A DNA stretch of 64,000 nucleotides, from contig JBBPUQ010000008.1 in the NCBI GenBank assembly GCA_038501195.1, positions 662,001 to 726,000 of the forward strand, given 5' to 3'. A model generated the notes under the pieces. The model searched no databases. It saw nothing but the letters and a program-made list of their open reading frames with translations, and was not told the origin of the DNA. This document shows, piece after piece, positions 49,087 through 58,832 of this stretch. Numbering within the stretch: position 1 is the stretch's first letter; each line of letters starts with the position of its first letter. The translations under genes were made by a program, and so were the position numbers. Source of the DNA: Nemania diffusa (Eukaryota > Ascomycota > Sordariomycetes > Xylariales > Xylariaceae).

Positions 49087-49773
49087 ATGAGCGGGGCACG
49101 TATGCCAAACCAACATGGCCCGGCACACCACCACCGAGAGACAGCAGACCGCTCTCAGCGACCCGGAAACCCGCCTGCGTCTACTGATCCAAACATTATT
49201 ACCCAGCTGAACAAACTTGATGAGATCTCGAATACTATCAATAATTTCCAACAAAATATGATCCAGTCTTTTAGCCAAATGCTCAAGGATGAGATACAGC
49301 CTATCAAAGAAGATCTCGAAGCACAGAACACTAAAATCCAGGATAATTACGAGTGTATTGAGGAAGATTTCAATTCTAGCCAAAAAGATCTCGATACAAT
49401 CAAGCAAGACCTTAGGTCTATTATGGAAGATCTCAAATCTACCAACAACGATCTCAAGTCTACTAGAAAAGATCTCACAGCACAGATCGATATAATCAAG
49501 GAAGATCTCGGGGCTGTTAAGGAAGAACTCATACAAAAGATCGATACTCTCCAGGAAGGTCTTACAACAAACATTGATACAGTTAAGGGAGCTTTCGTAG
49601 TAAGAATCGGTGATCTCGAAGAAAATCTCACAATAAACATCGATGCAATCAAGGAAGATCTCAAAGAAAGGGTCGATGCTCTCGAAGAAGATCTCACAAC
49701 ACACATGGATATAAGGAAGGAAGATCTCAAAAAAAGGATCGATAAATTCTTTATGATTAATATTGCTGCCTAG
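49087..49773 (+). CDS. Orphan repetitive coiled-coil protein, 228 aa
   Basis: ATG at 49087 (ACCAACATG) to TAG at 49771-49773. The frame is open upstream to 48844, but that part is leader-like. Residues 1-40 are His/Pro/Arg-rich and probably disordered. From about residue 40 to the end the protein is an almost uninterrupted coiled coil. First come heptads of the form x-x-D-L-x-x-x (QKDLDTI, KQDLRSI, MEDLKST, NNDLKST, RKDLTAQ). Then come three 22-residue units of the form L-T-x-x-I-D-x-x-K-E-D-L-x-x-x-I-D-x-L-E-E-D. A 22-residue period equals two hendecads, so the supercoil should change along the rod. The repeats keep the antisense strand open too. No homologue recognised; function unknown, perhaps structural or oligomerising. 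Confidence 0.65.
   Translation: MSGARMPNQHGPAHHHRETADRSQRPGNPPASTDPNIITQLNKLDEISNTINNFQQNMIQSFSQMLKDEIQPIKEDLEAQNTKIQDNYECIEEDFNSSQKDLDTIKQDLRSIMEDLKSTNNDLKSTRKDLTAQIDIIKEDLGAVKEELIQKIDTLQEGLTTNIDTVKGAFVVRIGDLEENLTINIDAIKEDLKERVDALEEDLTTHMDIRKEDLKKRIDKFFMINIAA
49561..49749 (+). repeat. 66-bp tandem coding repeats
   Basis: Units start at 49561, 49627 and 49693 (the last is truncated). Each begins with a CT-T/C-ACA codon pair and contains AAGGAAGATCTC or a variant. The second and third units are clearly similar in DNA, indicating growth by tandem duplication. Confidence 0.75.
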
Positions 49774-50994
49774 TAAGCCGATAGCTGTTTTAGACTTGGA
49801 AAGAAAACTAACTGGAAGAACAGTGGTGTCAATAGTATTGCACGTGTAAACAACGTGACAAACGATAAGATTCTGTCTCTTCATTCCGTCGGTACAGGTG
49901 CTTCAATTGAGCGTTTCCCAACTACTTGAAATCAGTTGGAATCCCTTTCAACTAGGATTAGCTTTTCTACTTGCAAACGCGGGACAGATTAGAGATGGTG
50001 GTGGGAATTCCAAGGACCCCCTATGCGGCCAATAATGATTTTTTTTTTTTTAAAAAAAATGGGCAAGGGTGGTTAGCGGAAAAGATTACGGAAACGGTCA
50101 CAGATTTGAAAAATAGCATCGGGAATAGGACACTCTTTTAAATACCATACTATTAACACGATCTCCAATCACCTTTTGGTTAGTTAGTTACATGAGCGAC
50201 CGCTCTCCCGTAAAAGAAATCTCCCGCTCACCAGCTTGTCTATGGGGATCCCGAGTTCTCTAGAGGCTGTGGTCGTATATGGAAGAGCAGTCTGTTAATA
50301 AAGATTATATTACGCATGAAACAAGTCTGACGATGATATTTTAGTCTTTACACCTTCATATTTCACACATACAACTAAATGCTGCTCTATTATAATATAA
50401 TTTGATCGATAGTCTACAGTGACGTAATCGACGAGAAACAGAGATTCATAGACGCTATCATACTTATTATATATCTCTTATCAGGAGTAATCTATATCAA
50501 GATACGGAGTGGTGGGTATAGGCACCAATCACGACATTCGTAGAATGGATTGGTCGCTTCTAATCAGTGACACGAATAGGAGTCTTTCCTTCTTTGTTTT
50601 GCCCCATGATGGCGCAATAGGTAGCTTGAGGACGATGGAGAGCTCTTGCCCCCGGGGGTCGACGTTGGAGAATAGGTGGATCGTATCTGCCGGTAGGTAT
50701 CGATCGCTTTTTTTACCTTTACTAACTTGGCCGGAGGGATAGAAAGCTCTTTTAGATAGTCTGCTCTACTACCTCCGGCGCTCTCATATGTAGTTTTGCA
50801 TCGTAAGAGCTCGTGTGAAAGCAACTTCTACGACCCGGTTATTTGGGCAACTAATTATCTAGCTCCGTCGCCCGACGGTTCTGCCCCCCTCGTCCGGCTA
50901 AATCGACTCCGATTTATAAACAAACTGCTTAGTCAGACCTGGACTTATCTGGCAGAGCCCTAGCAGCGTGGGCACATTGACACTTGCACACTTC
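49774..50994. other. Intergenic region before the GC-rich MFS gene
   Basis: 1.2 kb, AT-rich. T-run then A-run near 50041-50060 forms a self-complementary terminator-like tract after the coiled-coil gene. The last 500 bp are the probable promoter of the MFS gene; small frames there are not convincing. Confidence 0.45.
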
Positions 50995-52659
50995 ATGGCT
51001 TCTCGTGACGATAGTGAGAAGTCTTGGGCTGGGCTTAGCTGGACGAGCCGGCTTATACATATCCTGGCTTGGGTGCCGCCTTGGTTGCGATGGGATGATA
51101 ATGCGAATCATGAGCTTACTTGGGGCCTGATTGCTCTTTTCGGAGTGGTGCGTTTAGTCACTTTGCTGTCTTGTGCTAATACTATCCTGACTGTCTTCGC
51201 GTCGAGGTCTGTGTTCGGGAAACGCGATAGGGAGATGTTCCGGCTGGCCATTACATCTCTAACTCACAAATCTCAAAGTGGGCTGTTAATGTCAACAGGA
51301 GCTAATATTAACGTTCATAGGCGGGCGCATTCAGTGTTGCGAATCTCTACTACGCAAACCCGATCCTCAATATTCTCGCGGACGAGTTCGGAGTCTCAGA
51401 CGAGCGCGCCGCCCTGATCCCGTCCGTGACACAGGCGGGATATGCCGCCGGCCTTCTGTTCATAATCCCGCTCGGGGATATCCTTCGACGGCGGTATCTC
51501 GTGCTGGGACTCGTTTTCTCTACTGCCTTCGTCGTAAGTATAACAACTCGGTAATCTCCCCTTGGGCAGTCAGGTAGGTAGATAGATAAACCTCGGCGTC
51601 TGACTGACTCTGGTCATATAGTGGCTGGGGTGTACCCTCACGACCTCGTTCCCGTCCTTCCTCGGCCTCTCCTTCCTCGTCGGGCTCTTCACCGTCACGC
51701 CGCAGCTCATGTTCCCCCTGACCGTACAGTACGCGCCCCCCCGCCACCGCGCCACCATGACCTCGGTCGTCATGTCCGGCGTCGTGCTCGGCATCCTCAT
51801 CGCGCGGCTCCTCAGCGGCGTCGTGACGCAGTACGCGTCCTGGCGCGTGGTCTACTGGCTCTCCCTCGCGCTGCAGGCCGCCATCCTCGCGCTGCTCTTC
51901 CTCCGCCTCGCCGACTACCCCGTCGCGCGCCCGGGAACGTCGTACCCGGGGATCCTGCGGCGCATCGTCGAGCTGCCGTTCCAGAAGCCCGTGCTCACGC
52001 AGTCGGCGCTCGTCGCGTTCCTGGCCATGGGCATGTTCACGAGCTTCTGGACCACGCTGACCTTCCAGCTCGCCGACGTCTTCCACCTCGCCCCCCTGCC
52101 CGTCGGCCTCTTCGCGCTCGGCGGCATCTCCCCCGTGTTCCTGAACGCCGCCGTCTCGCGCCTGCTCATCTCGCGCGTGCACTCGCACGGCACGCTGCTC
52201 GTCGCGCTGCCGCTGACGCTGGCCACGGTGCTGTTCGGGACCTTCGTCGGCACGTTCTCGCTTGCGGGACCCATCGTGTGGGCGCTGCTGGGCGATCTAG
52301 GCGTTAACACGACTATCGTGGCGAATCGCATGGCTATTGCAGGAGTGGACCCCTCGGCGCATAATGCTGTCAATGCGGTGTACATGATCTTCACGTTTGC
52401 GGGCCAGCTATTCGGCACCGCGGTTGGCAACGCGCTCTATGCGCGCGGCGGGTGGACGTGGTCTGGCGCCCTGAACGTCGCGCAGTTGGGCACGGCGTTG
52501 GTGTTGGTTGCGGTTAGGGGCCCGCATGAGCAGGGCTGGGTTGGATGGGGTGGGGGGTGGGATTTGAGGACGTCGGAGGTGGGTGCTACTGAGGACTCGG
52601 ATAGGACGCCATCGACGCATGAGGAGGAGAAGGGGGTGAGGCCGATCGAAGTAGAGTAG
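50995..52659 (+). CDS. MFS transporter, 12-TM bacterial-type permease, 467 aa
   Basis: Three exons at codon boundaries: 50995-51147, 51321-51533 and 51622-52659. Introns are 173 and 88 nt. Splicing joins LIALFGV to AGAFSVANLYYANPILN and then TAFV to WLGCTLTTSF. Motifs include ERAALIPSVTQAGYAAGLLF, motif-A-like PLGDILRRRYL, and the mid-protein QYAPPRHRATMTSVVMSG typical of AraJ/YfmO-like sugar-efflux-type permeases. About 12 helices fit; the C-terminal 60 residues are cytosolic and charged. Exon 3 is very GC-rich, in sharp contrast to the AT-rich surroundings. Probably a plasma-membrane exporter; substrate unknown. Fungal members of this group resemble bacterial transporters, so ancient lateral origin is possible (inference). 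Nearby VOC and DAO genes may share a pathway. Confidence 0.85.
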
Positions 52660-53869
52660 AAGGGGTATCTTGATATGTATAGATCTACAGCCCCTATCCT
52701 CTAGAAGTGGAAATATTTTGTGTTTTACATAGAATATAGCTTAGCAGCCTAAAAGGATAATCTAAGAGCATACTATATCCTGATTCCTAGTTTTAATCTC
52801 ACTCTTAGCATCTTCACCTTCATTATCTCTCAGTGACCTACGCGCTCTAACTCATCAAACATGCGCGAAAGCACCTTGTTCTTAGTAGTTCAACCTGAGT
52901 AGTACCGCACCTATCGACGACTATGAAATCAGTTTTAATGAGTGTGTCCTTTTACTTCTATCTCGGAGGATTACCGACGTGGGCTTGACAAATTTACTTC
53001 AGGTATAATTAGCGCTTTATCTCCTACAGTACTACGATCATGTCCCGTGATTATTAACTGCAATCAAGTACAAACTGAGTTTTTGTACCAGTAGGCTAGA
53101 GGAGAAGATAAACCAAGATGTAGTCCTTAGCGCAACAGGGATCTAAAACTTTCTTATCTGAATTCGCAACAAGCCTGTTGTCTTCTACCCCTATTTTTAA
53201 ATCGGAGGGCCTAAAGGGGCCAAAAAGGGTATTGCTTTGTCTGGCTGTGTAAGTATTATACACTCTCACTAGTACCTATCTCTGTTTAAATTATATTCGG
53301 CATGCCAAATGTCAAGCCTACTTCCCAAGATATAGCCAGGAAAGCTGTCAACTTAAACCAGAACTGAAGCGATCTTGAACTTCGAGCTAATCTTCAACAT
53401 CTAGAAATAGAAATGGCAAGGTTAAAAATTGATTCTCAATCAAAATACTCTGTTTTAATCGGAGATGGAAACGGCACTTTGTGTAGGATAAAATATCAAG
53501 TAGATAACTAAATCCTTTCATTGAGATGCCCTCCTAAATAGCATTTGCGAATGTACTTCGGAGGTAAGCACACTGTATATCCGACCGGCTGTAGCGTAGC
53601 ACTCTACCTATTACAAAGCGCCAATGACGAAGATGTCATTATCTTAGCGGTCCCAAATCTTCGGTAAATGGATCCCCGCGCTACTGGTGTGCTCAGGGGG
53701 GAAAACGTTACCCGTAATTCCGACGACATCTCGACCGTAGCGAGCTGCGACCGAGACCGTGAATGTAATCTCCGAACTCACCATAAAGCAAACTCCCGCA
53801 TCATCGACTCCCAGGTGAGAGAAGCACGGAGCAAAGAACTGAAAATTTCATTTGCCGCCCTTTCCCAAA
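52660..53869. other. Intergenic region with a possible small remnant
   Basis: 1.2 kb, AT-rich. It includes a 70-codon frame at 53302-53511 broken by one TGA. The remaining DNA has no recognisable gene and includes the VOC gene promoter. Confidence 0.45.
53302..53511 (+). pseudogene. Short coding-like frame with one internal stop
   Basis: ATG at 53302 to TAA at 53509-53511, interrupted by TGA after 22 codons. The second part reads as a helical segment (LELRANLQHLEIEMARLK) followed by SVLIGDGNGTLC. Amino-acid use is protein-like while the surrounding DNA is not. It may be the remnant of a larger coiled-coil protein or chance; no family recognised. Confidence 0.25.
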
Positions 53870-54286
53870 ATGATCACCGGCCTGCACCACATCAACCTCG
53901 TCGTGCCCCCCGACACGCTCGACGCAGCAGCGGCCTTCTACGGCGCGACGCTCGGCCTGACGCCGCGCGCGGTGCCGGCGCTGCAGGCGGGCACGCTGCT
54001 GTGGTTCGACATCGGCGCCTCGGGCCAGCAGGTGCACGTCGCGTTCGGGCAGCCCGAGGACTTCGCCTTCGACTCGCGGCGCCACCCCTGCTTCCGCCTC
54101 GCCGACGGCGCCGCCCTGCTCGCGCTGCAGCGCCGCATCTACGCCCACCTCGAGGCGGGTGGGGTCGGCGCGCCCAAGGCGGCGGATCAGCCGGGCGAGA
54201 CGAATAGTGGTGCCCAGGGCGTCGAGTACCCCGAGCGCTTCTTCGCGAGGGACTATGCGGGGAATAGGCTCGAGTTCACGCTGTGA
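53870..54286 (+). CDS. VOC-superfamily (glyoxalase/dioxygenase-fold) protein, 138 aa
   Basis: Single GC-rich exon; ATG at 53870 follows an A-rich leader, and upstream in-frame codons lack an ATG. One glyoxalase-like domain fills the protein: LHHINLVVP with the first metal-ligand His, AAAFYGATLGL, WFDIGASGQQVHVAF with the second His, the helix ALLALQRRIYAHLEAGG, and NRLEFTL at the end with the metal-ligand Glu. The beta-alpha-beta-beta-beta repeats and length match small fungal and bacterial VOC proteins. It is probably a metal-dependent lyase, isomerase, dioxygenase or drug-binding protein; the substrate cannot be called. Its high GC matches the neighbouring MFS and DAO genes. Confidence 0.88.
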   Translation: MITGLHHINLVVPPDTLDAAAAFYGATLGLTPRAVPALQAGTLLWFDIGASGQQVHVAFGQPEDFAFDSRRHPCFRLADGAALLALQRRIYAHLEAGGVGAPKAADQPGETNSGAQGVEYPERFFARDYAGNRLEFTL

Positions 54287-54943
54287 TTGGGTGCGCGAGG
54301 GGTGGTTTTGCGGTGGTTAAGCGGGATGCGGGTCTGGGGCTGTGTTCATTTTAGGTTTTGAGTATGGATTACTGATAGAGAGATACTCAATCTTCCGATT
54401 TAATAAAAAATATTTCTATAATCCTCAGGTACATAGAGTGTAGGAATAATATATAAGAGAAGTGTCGTGGTTATCACTTTAGTTCTGTTCCGCGACACAT
54501 TCCCACCGTCGTCTCATTGCCGTCTCCCCCTGCGTTTTTCTCTATTATCAATCGACCACTATTCTACTACCCAAAAGGTACTACTCTACCCAATAGGTTT
54601 CCTACCTCTCGTCATTAGTTCTGATCTCGTTTTCTTTCACTCATCATCTTCATCCTTTTATCTTTCATCAATCTGCATTTCATTATTATTCGTACAAAGC
54701 AACGGGTTTATTTCGGCCCCGACAATACCGCCTTTGTCGTGAAATCAACAATAGTATTGTGTGTATATATACCGTTCATTCGCCTACAAGATTAGCGACC
54801 TGATCTTCTTATGTATCACGACGCGGTAACCTCTCACTTATACAGTTTGGTAAGTATTCTCCTATATTCTAAGTGCTTATTACCGCTCTATCACGCTTTA
54901 GACAACTGCTTGCTATACAGTGCATACAGGAAAAGACGCTGAG
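54287..54943. other. Intergenic / probable 5' leader of the Cys-rich gene
   Basis: About 650 bp. From 54480 it is strongly pyrimidine-rich, and 54851-54919 looks like a leader intron (GTAAGT...TATACAG). No gene recognised. Confidence 0.4.
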
Positions 54944-55345
54944 ATGTTTACCCCCATTAACAAGGAAAGGGATGTCCCCCCACCTACCAAGGCCCGAACT
55001 CCCTTGCCTACCCTACCGGAGAGGCCTGCTATACGCTACCAACAACCTTACAAGCGCCGGCCACTGGCTCAGAACCGGGAGAGGGCCAAGCGAGTGGCCA
55101 AGAAAGGAGAATCTCTCAATGACGACTCGCTAGGGGTCGATGCTGACTTCCGCTGCAAGGTTTGCGAAAATCAATTCCGGAGGTGGCTCAAGAAGCCAGA
55201 ACCACGCCCGCCGCAGCCGAGATGCCGTGTAGCTCGGGACCCCGAAGCCTTTAACTCATACAGGTGCGGAGCTTGTATCGGCCCGGGCAAGCAGTGCTCG
55301 TTCAGCGTGCTTCTTCCGGGGGTGAATTACGAGGCGCAGTCTTAG
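54944..55345 (+). CDS. Small basic Cys-cluster protein, 133 aa
   Basis: ATG at 54944 to TAG at 55343-55345. Residues 1-60 are basic and Pro-rich (PTLPERPAIRY, YKRRPLAQNRERAKRVAKK). Residues about 75-120 contain CKVC, a later single Cys in PRCRVARD, then CGAC and GKQCSF. This CxxC...C...CxxC...C pattern suggests a zinc-binding module, though it is not a Zn2Cys6 binuclear cluster. Similar CxxC...GKQC endings occur in many lineage-specific fungal proteins found near HET and other accessory genes. Possible nucleic-acid binding; no named family. It interrupts the GC-rich MFS-VOC-DAO group and has ordinary GC. Confidence 0.6.
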   Translation: MFTPINKERDVPPPTKARTPLPTLPERPAIRYQQPYKRRPLAQNRERAKRVAKKGESLNDDSLGVDADFRCKVCENQFRRWLKKPEPRPPQPRCRVARDPEAFNSYRCGACIGPGKQCSFSVLLPGVNYEAQS

Positions 55346-55782
55346 GTGGGTGTTCTTTTTAAGAGACGACAATTTTAGATATTTTCTTTTCTTACCTTTG
55401 AGCAGTCTGTCTAGGCGGGGAACGCAGGTTAATTCTTGAACTTCGTATTTTTAACAAATAAAAAGTTGTAGGGGATGCTACTGCACCACTGTCTCTGTGA
55501 GCTAATGACGTGATTTGCCCGGGTGTCGTAGCTAACAACAACCTATTGTAAGACTGGTATATACCGTAGCAGCCAAGGGCTAATCTTTTGTAGAACTACC
55601 TTCCTAACTATAGCTGTAGAGTGTCTACCTGGTAAGCTTCGATATTTAACCTCCCTTATAGCTCTGCAGGCTGTCAAGAACGGGCTAAATTAGTCTTGCC
55701 CATCTTATTTGACCTTGCCAACGTCGTGACAATGCTTAGAAGACCACATTCTCCTTAATTATAGACCAACACCATCTACTGA
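55346..55782. other. Convergent 3' spacer
   Basis: 437 bp between the Cys-cluster gene (plus) and the DAO gene (minus), AT-rich, presumably both 3' UTRs. Nothing else seen. Confidence 0.5.
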
Positions 55783-57310
55783 TCATTTTTCCGAAGCAGT
55801 CGGGTCGCCACGGTTGCGCATCCGGCCCTTGAACACCAAATCAAACCGCGGCTCGCTGATCCTAAAGACATCCGGAAACCAGCTACGGAGCGCCTCGTTA
55901 TCGCGGCCTTCCATCATCTCTACTAACGCCTTCGCAGACTGCCAGCACAACACCATGCCATGCCCCTGGAAGCTAGCAGATACCCAAAGGTCCTTTTCGC
56001 CTGGCATTTCGCCAACGAAAGGGACGCCGTCGGGGCCGTACCCCATGATACCTGTCCATTGCTTGCGAATCCGACCCTCCGGATCGTCTTCTCCCCAGTT
56101 ATCGCCGAAATACTTCGGCAGCGTTTTGCTGAGGTCTCGCATTGTGTCCCCATCCTCAGTCGTGTCATCGGTCGTGCCATATTCATTCAACCCGTCGGAA
56201 ACGGCACTAGTTAATCGACCACCAATAACAATGTCTCCCCCGAACTTGCAGTTTTTAGGCCGCGGAATCATATAATCGTACCCCTTCCCATAAAAGAAAG
56301 TGTACGTGCCCGGCAGCCCCTCCTTCGGCATATTCAGGCCAGGCCGCTGCGCCGTGACATGCCCGCGCAGCGGCACAATGACGCCCTGGAACCTCTTCAG
56401 CAGGCGCGCCGTGTACCCATTCGTCGCAACTACCACCCTCTTCGCCTTAACACTACCCCTCGGCGTGTCGACCACATACCCGCCCTCGGGGAGCTTCCTC
56501 ACCGCCGTCGCGGGCGTGTTCGTCTGCAGGTTCATGCCCTTGGCAAGACACAGCTTGAGCACGCCGACGGTGAACTTGTACGCGTTGACGCTGCCCGCCT
56601 CGTACGACAGCGCGCCGCACACGCCCTCGTCGCCGCCCCGCCCGCAGAGGAACCGCTCGCGCACGGCCGCGGGGTCGTGCAGGGTGTACAGCGCGGCGTC
56701 GTCGCCGGGCATGGCGGCCTGCAGCGCCGCGACGGCCTTCTGGGCGGTCGCCCACTGCGCGGGGTCGTAGACCACGTCGGTGGTGCTGCAGGGGTTGCTC
56801 TCGCAGTCTATGCCGTGCGTGCGCGCGAAGGCGTGCACGGCGCGGATGTTGGCGAGCTCGAGGCGCGCGATCTTGGCGGCCATCTCGGTGCCGAATTCCT
56901 TCTGGTGGTGCAGGAAGGTGGTGTAGGACGCGGCCTTTGTGTGACCGCCTAATGGTTAAGTCATGTTAGTTAGGTCGTAGACTTGGTTTGAAATGAAATG
57001 GAGTGATATGAGATGAGATGAGATGAAAGTAGATGAGAGATGAGAAGAAGGACGTACCGTTCCGACCGGTGGCGCCGGAGGAGGCCTGGCGCGCCTCGAT
57101 CATGACAATGTCGTGCACGCCATGGCTCTCGAGCAGGTTGAAGGCGACGGCGGCACCGGTGATGCCGCTCCCGATGATGACGGTACCCGCCTCGCTGGGC
57201 AGCGACTCGGTAGAGCGCAGGTCGGCGATCTCGTCGACGTCGAGCTGCCAGTAGCTCTGCGTGGGGTTGTCTCTTGGCAACGACACCGGGATCGCTGCGC
57301 GGTCCTCCAT
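55783..57310 (-). CDS. FAD-dependent amine/amino-acid oxidase (DAO family), 472 aa
   Basis: Two minus-strand exons: 57310-57058 and 56948-55783, with a 108-nt intron (GTACGT...CATTAG, preceded by a CTAAC branch). It joins SSGATGRN to GGHTKAA, the usual DAO junction. The Rossmann dinucleotide site is TVIIGSGITGAAVAFNLL (43-60) with the ribose-binding Glu in VMIEAR (about 72). The FAD region continues with ARQASSGATGRNGGHTKA. Later features are VKAKRVVVATNGYTARLL, PLRGHVTAQRPG, and a C-terminal FAD-closing block GYGPDGVPFVGEMPG and FQGHGMVLCWQSAKAL. Length fits fungal DAO proteins (about 450-490). Probable reaction: oxidation of an amine or N-methyl amino acid yielding imine and H2O2, as in the glycine/sarcosine oxidase group. 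No signal peptide or clear peroxisomal ending. GC-rich like the VOC and MFS genes. Confidence 0.9.
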
Positions 57311-58832
57311 CTCGGGCGAGAAATTGATTGATCAACACTGTCCTGTTCTTGAGGATGGAATAAATGACCGACTACGTCTGGTTTTCATGATTTTGGGGTG
57401 GTTGCACGATTGTTCGTCCTGCGCGACATCCTCACAGAAATAATAGGGCGCCGCCATTCCCGCGGCCGAGGTAGATACCATATAGATACCGCTCCGTTCT
57501 CCGGTGAAGCTAGCCCACTTTGCGGTACCGGCGCTGTAAGATAAGGCCTCCCGGCATCCAAGTTAGTCTAATTCTTCAACATGGTATCGCTTCTTAAGTA
57601 CCTAGGTATAGATACGGTAGATATGAATTGAGTAATTATGTAATGGAGCAGCTCTCTAGAATAGCATTTGGTCTTTTCCAGCTCACTAAAGCACACCATT
57701 ACTTATCGTTAGGACGGCTTATCTATTTACTACCTAGGTACTATACCACAATAGGTACTAATATCGTTAATCTTGCACCAATCTTACATGCTACTAGGTA
57801 GCTACCTAAGCTACCTACCTGGTAGGTACTGACTGCCTTATCCATACCTAGGTGTTGTTACAGAAACAGAGCACTATCTAGTCTAGATAATTGCCAGAAT
57901 TAGTGTCACTTTTATCAATCCCCGATAAATAGAAATCGGATATAGTGATGGGATAAAACTGCACGACTCTGCCTCCAATAGCCAAGTATTGTACGATGCG
58001 GGAGACGAAATTGATGGTTTGTATACGATACCCAATGAGTCTGAGAAGGGGCACACTCTCTAATTACAGCACTTGCCAATTGACACGCTTGTTAGGGTTG
58101 TATGCATATGACGGTATTGCGTGAGCAAAATGCTAAGGGGCGTCACAATAAGCAGGGTTAATACATTTTCTAGGTGGCTGAGAGTCTAGATTCCCAGTTG
58201 GGCTACTTGCTGCCTTCCTAATACATATATGACGACCTTGTTTAGCGATCTGGGTTTCTCTACAGATACGTATAATGAAATGCTCTTTACAAATAGGTCA
58301 TTCAGCCGAGGATTTTCAGACTAACTTACTTAGTACTCATCTAGGTAGGTAACGTGCGAAAAGCCCCCCATGAGGGTTCGCCCAGGTCAATTCTTGGCGG
58401 ACGCTCAAGTAGACCTACAGGCCGGGTTGGGTAGGCGCCTGACTTGGCCGAAAGTTTTTCATTTAAAAGTGCTGAATAGTGTAATACGAGTTTTTAAAAA
58501 GGTATCTATCGATTGAGATAGTAATCAGAACTATAACTGAGTGACCATGAGCTAGCCGCTAATTAGGTACTAGACTTCCGAGGCCTGGATCGTCACCAAC
58601 ATCTTCAGCAATGCCCCCGGGGGCTCAGACCTACGTGGGCTGTGCAGGTAATCAAGTAGGCTACCATAATTGAAGGCCGTCGACTGTACTGGACCCCAAA
58701 TTCCGAACCCGGTATAATATGAATATAACTAAGTACGAGGCGCCTGCTGCTTTACCATTTTCAGTATACCTAATACTTATTACACACTGCCAATATTTGT
58801 TATTATCGTGCGCCGACCAAGTGATAACCACC
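57311..58832. other. Divergent intergenic region between DAO and HET-NACHT genes
   Basis: 1.5 kb, AT-rich, with dense TAGGTA/TACCTA clusters around 57595-57610, 57720-57760 and 57791-57850. The HET-NACHT frame is open from an upstream ATG at 58719, but that leader is hydrophobic and unlike the family start. Confidence 0.5.
57791..57850. repeat. TAGGTA/TACCTA cluster
   Basis: Interleaved CTACC, TAGGTA and CCTAGG tetramer-type units, partly palindromic, in the region between the DAO and HET-NACHT genes. Confidence 0.65.

Noticed and set aside
49072..49884. 270-codon open frame antisense to the coiled-coil gene
   Set aside because: It exists because the GATCTC-rich tandem repeats lack stops on both strands. 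The plus strand has the clear heptad and 22-residue periodicity and a proper ATG context.
51520..52188. 222-codon minus-strand frame opposite the MFS gene, and a second long plus-strand frame over the same DNA
   Set aside because: GC-rich coding DNA lacks stops in other frames. The products are Arg/Glu/Ala low-complexity and the MFS frame matches a real family.
56359..56952. 197-codon plus-strand frame opposite the DAO oxidase
   Set aside because: Shadow of GC-rich DAO exon 2; no domain, biased composition.
57591..57850. TAGGTA clusters considered as telomeric repeat
   Set aside because: Filamentous-fungal telomeres use TTAGGG. These are tetramer-type, mixed orientation and internal.
58719..58832. 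Upstream in-frame ATG for the HET-NACHT gene
   Set aside because: The extra 38 residues are hydrophobic and unlike any HET leader, whereas MRLLQW at 58833 matches the family start in a CACCATG context.
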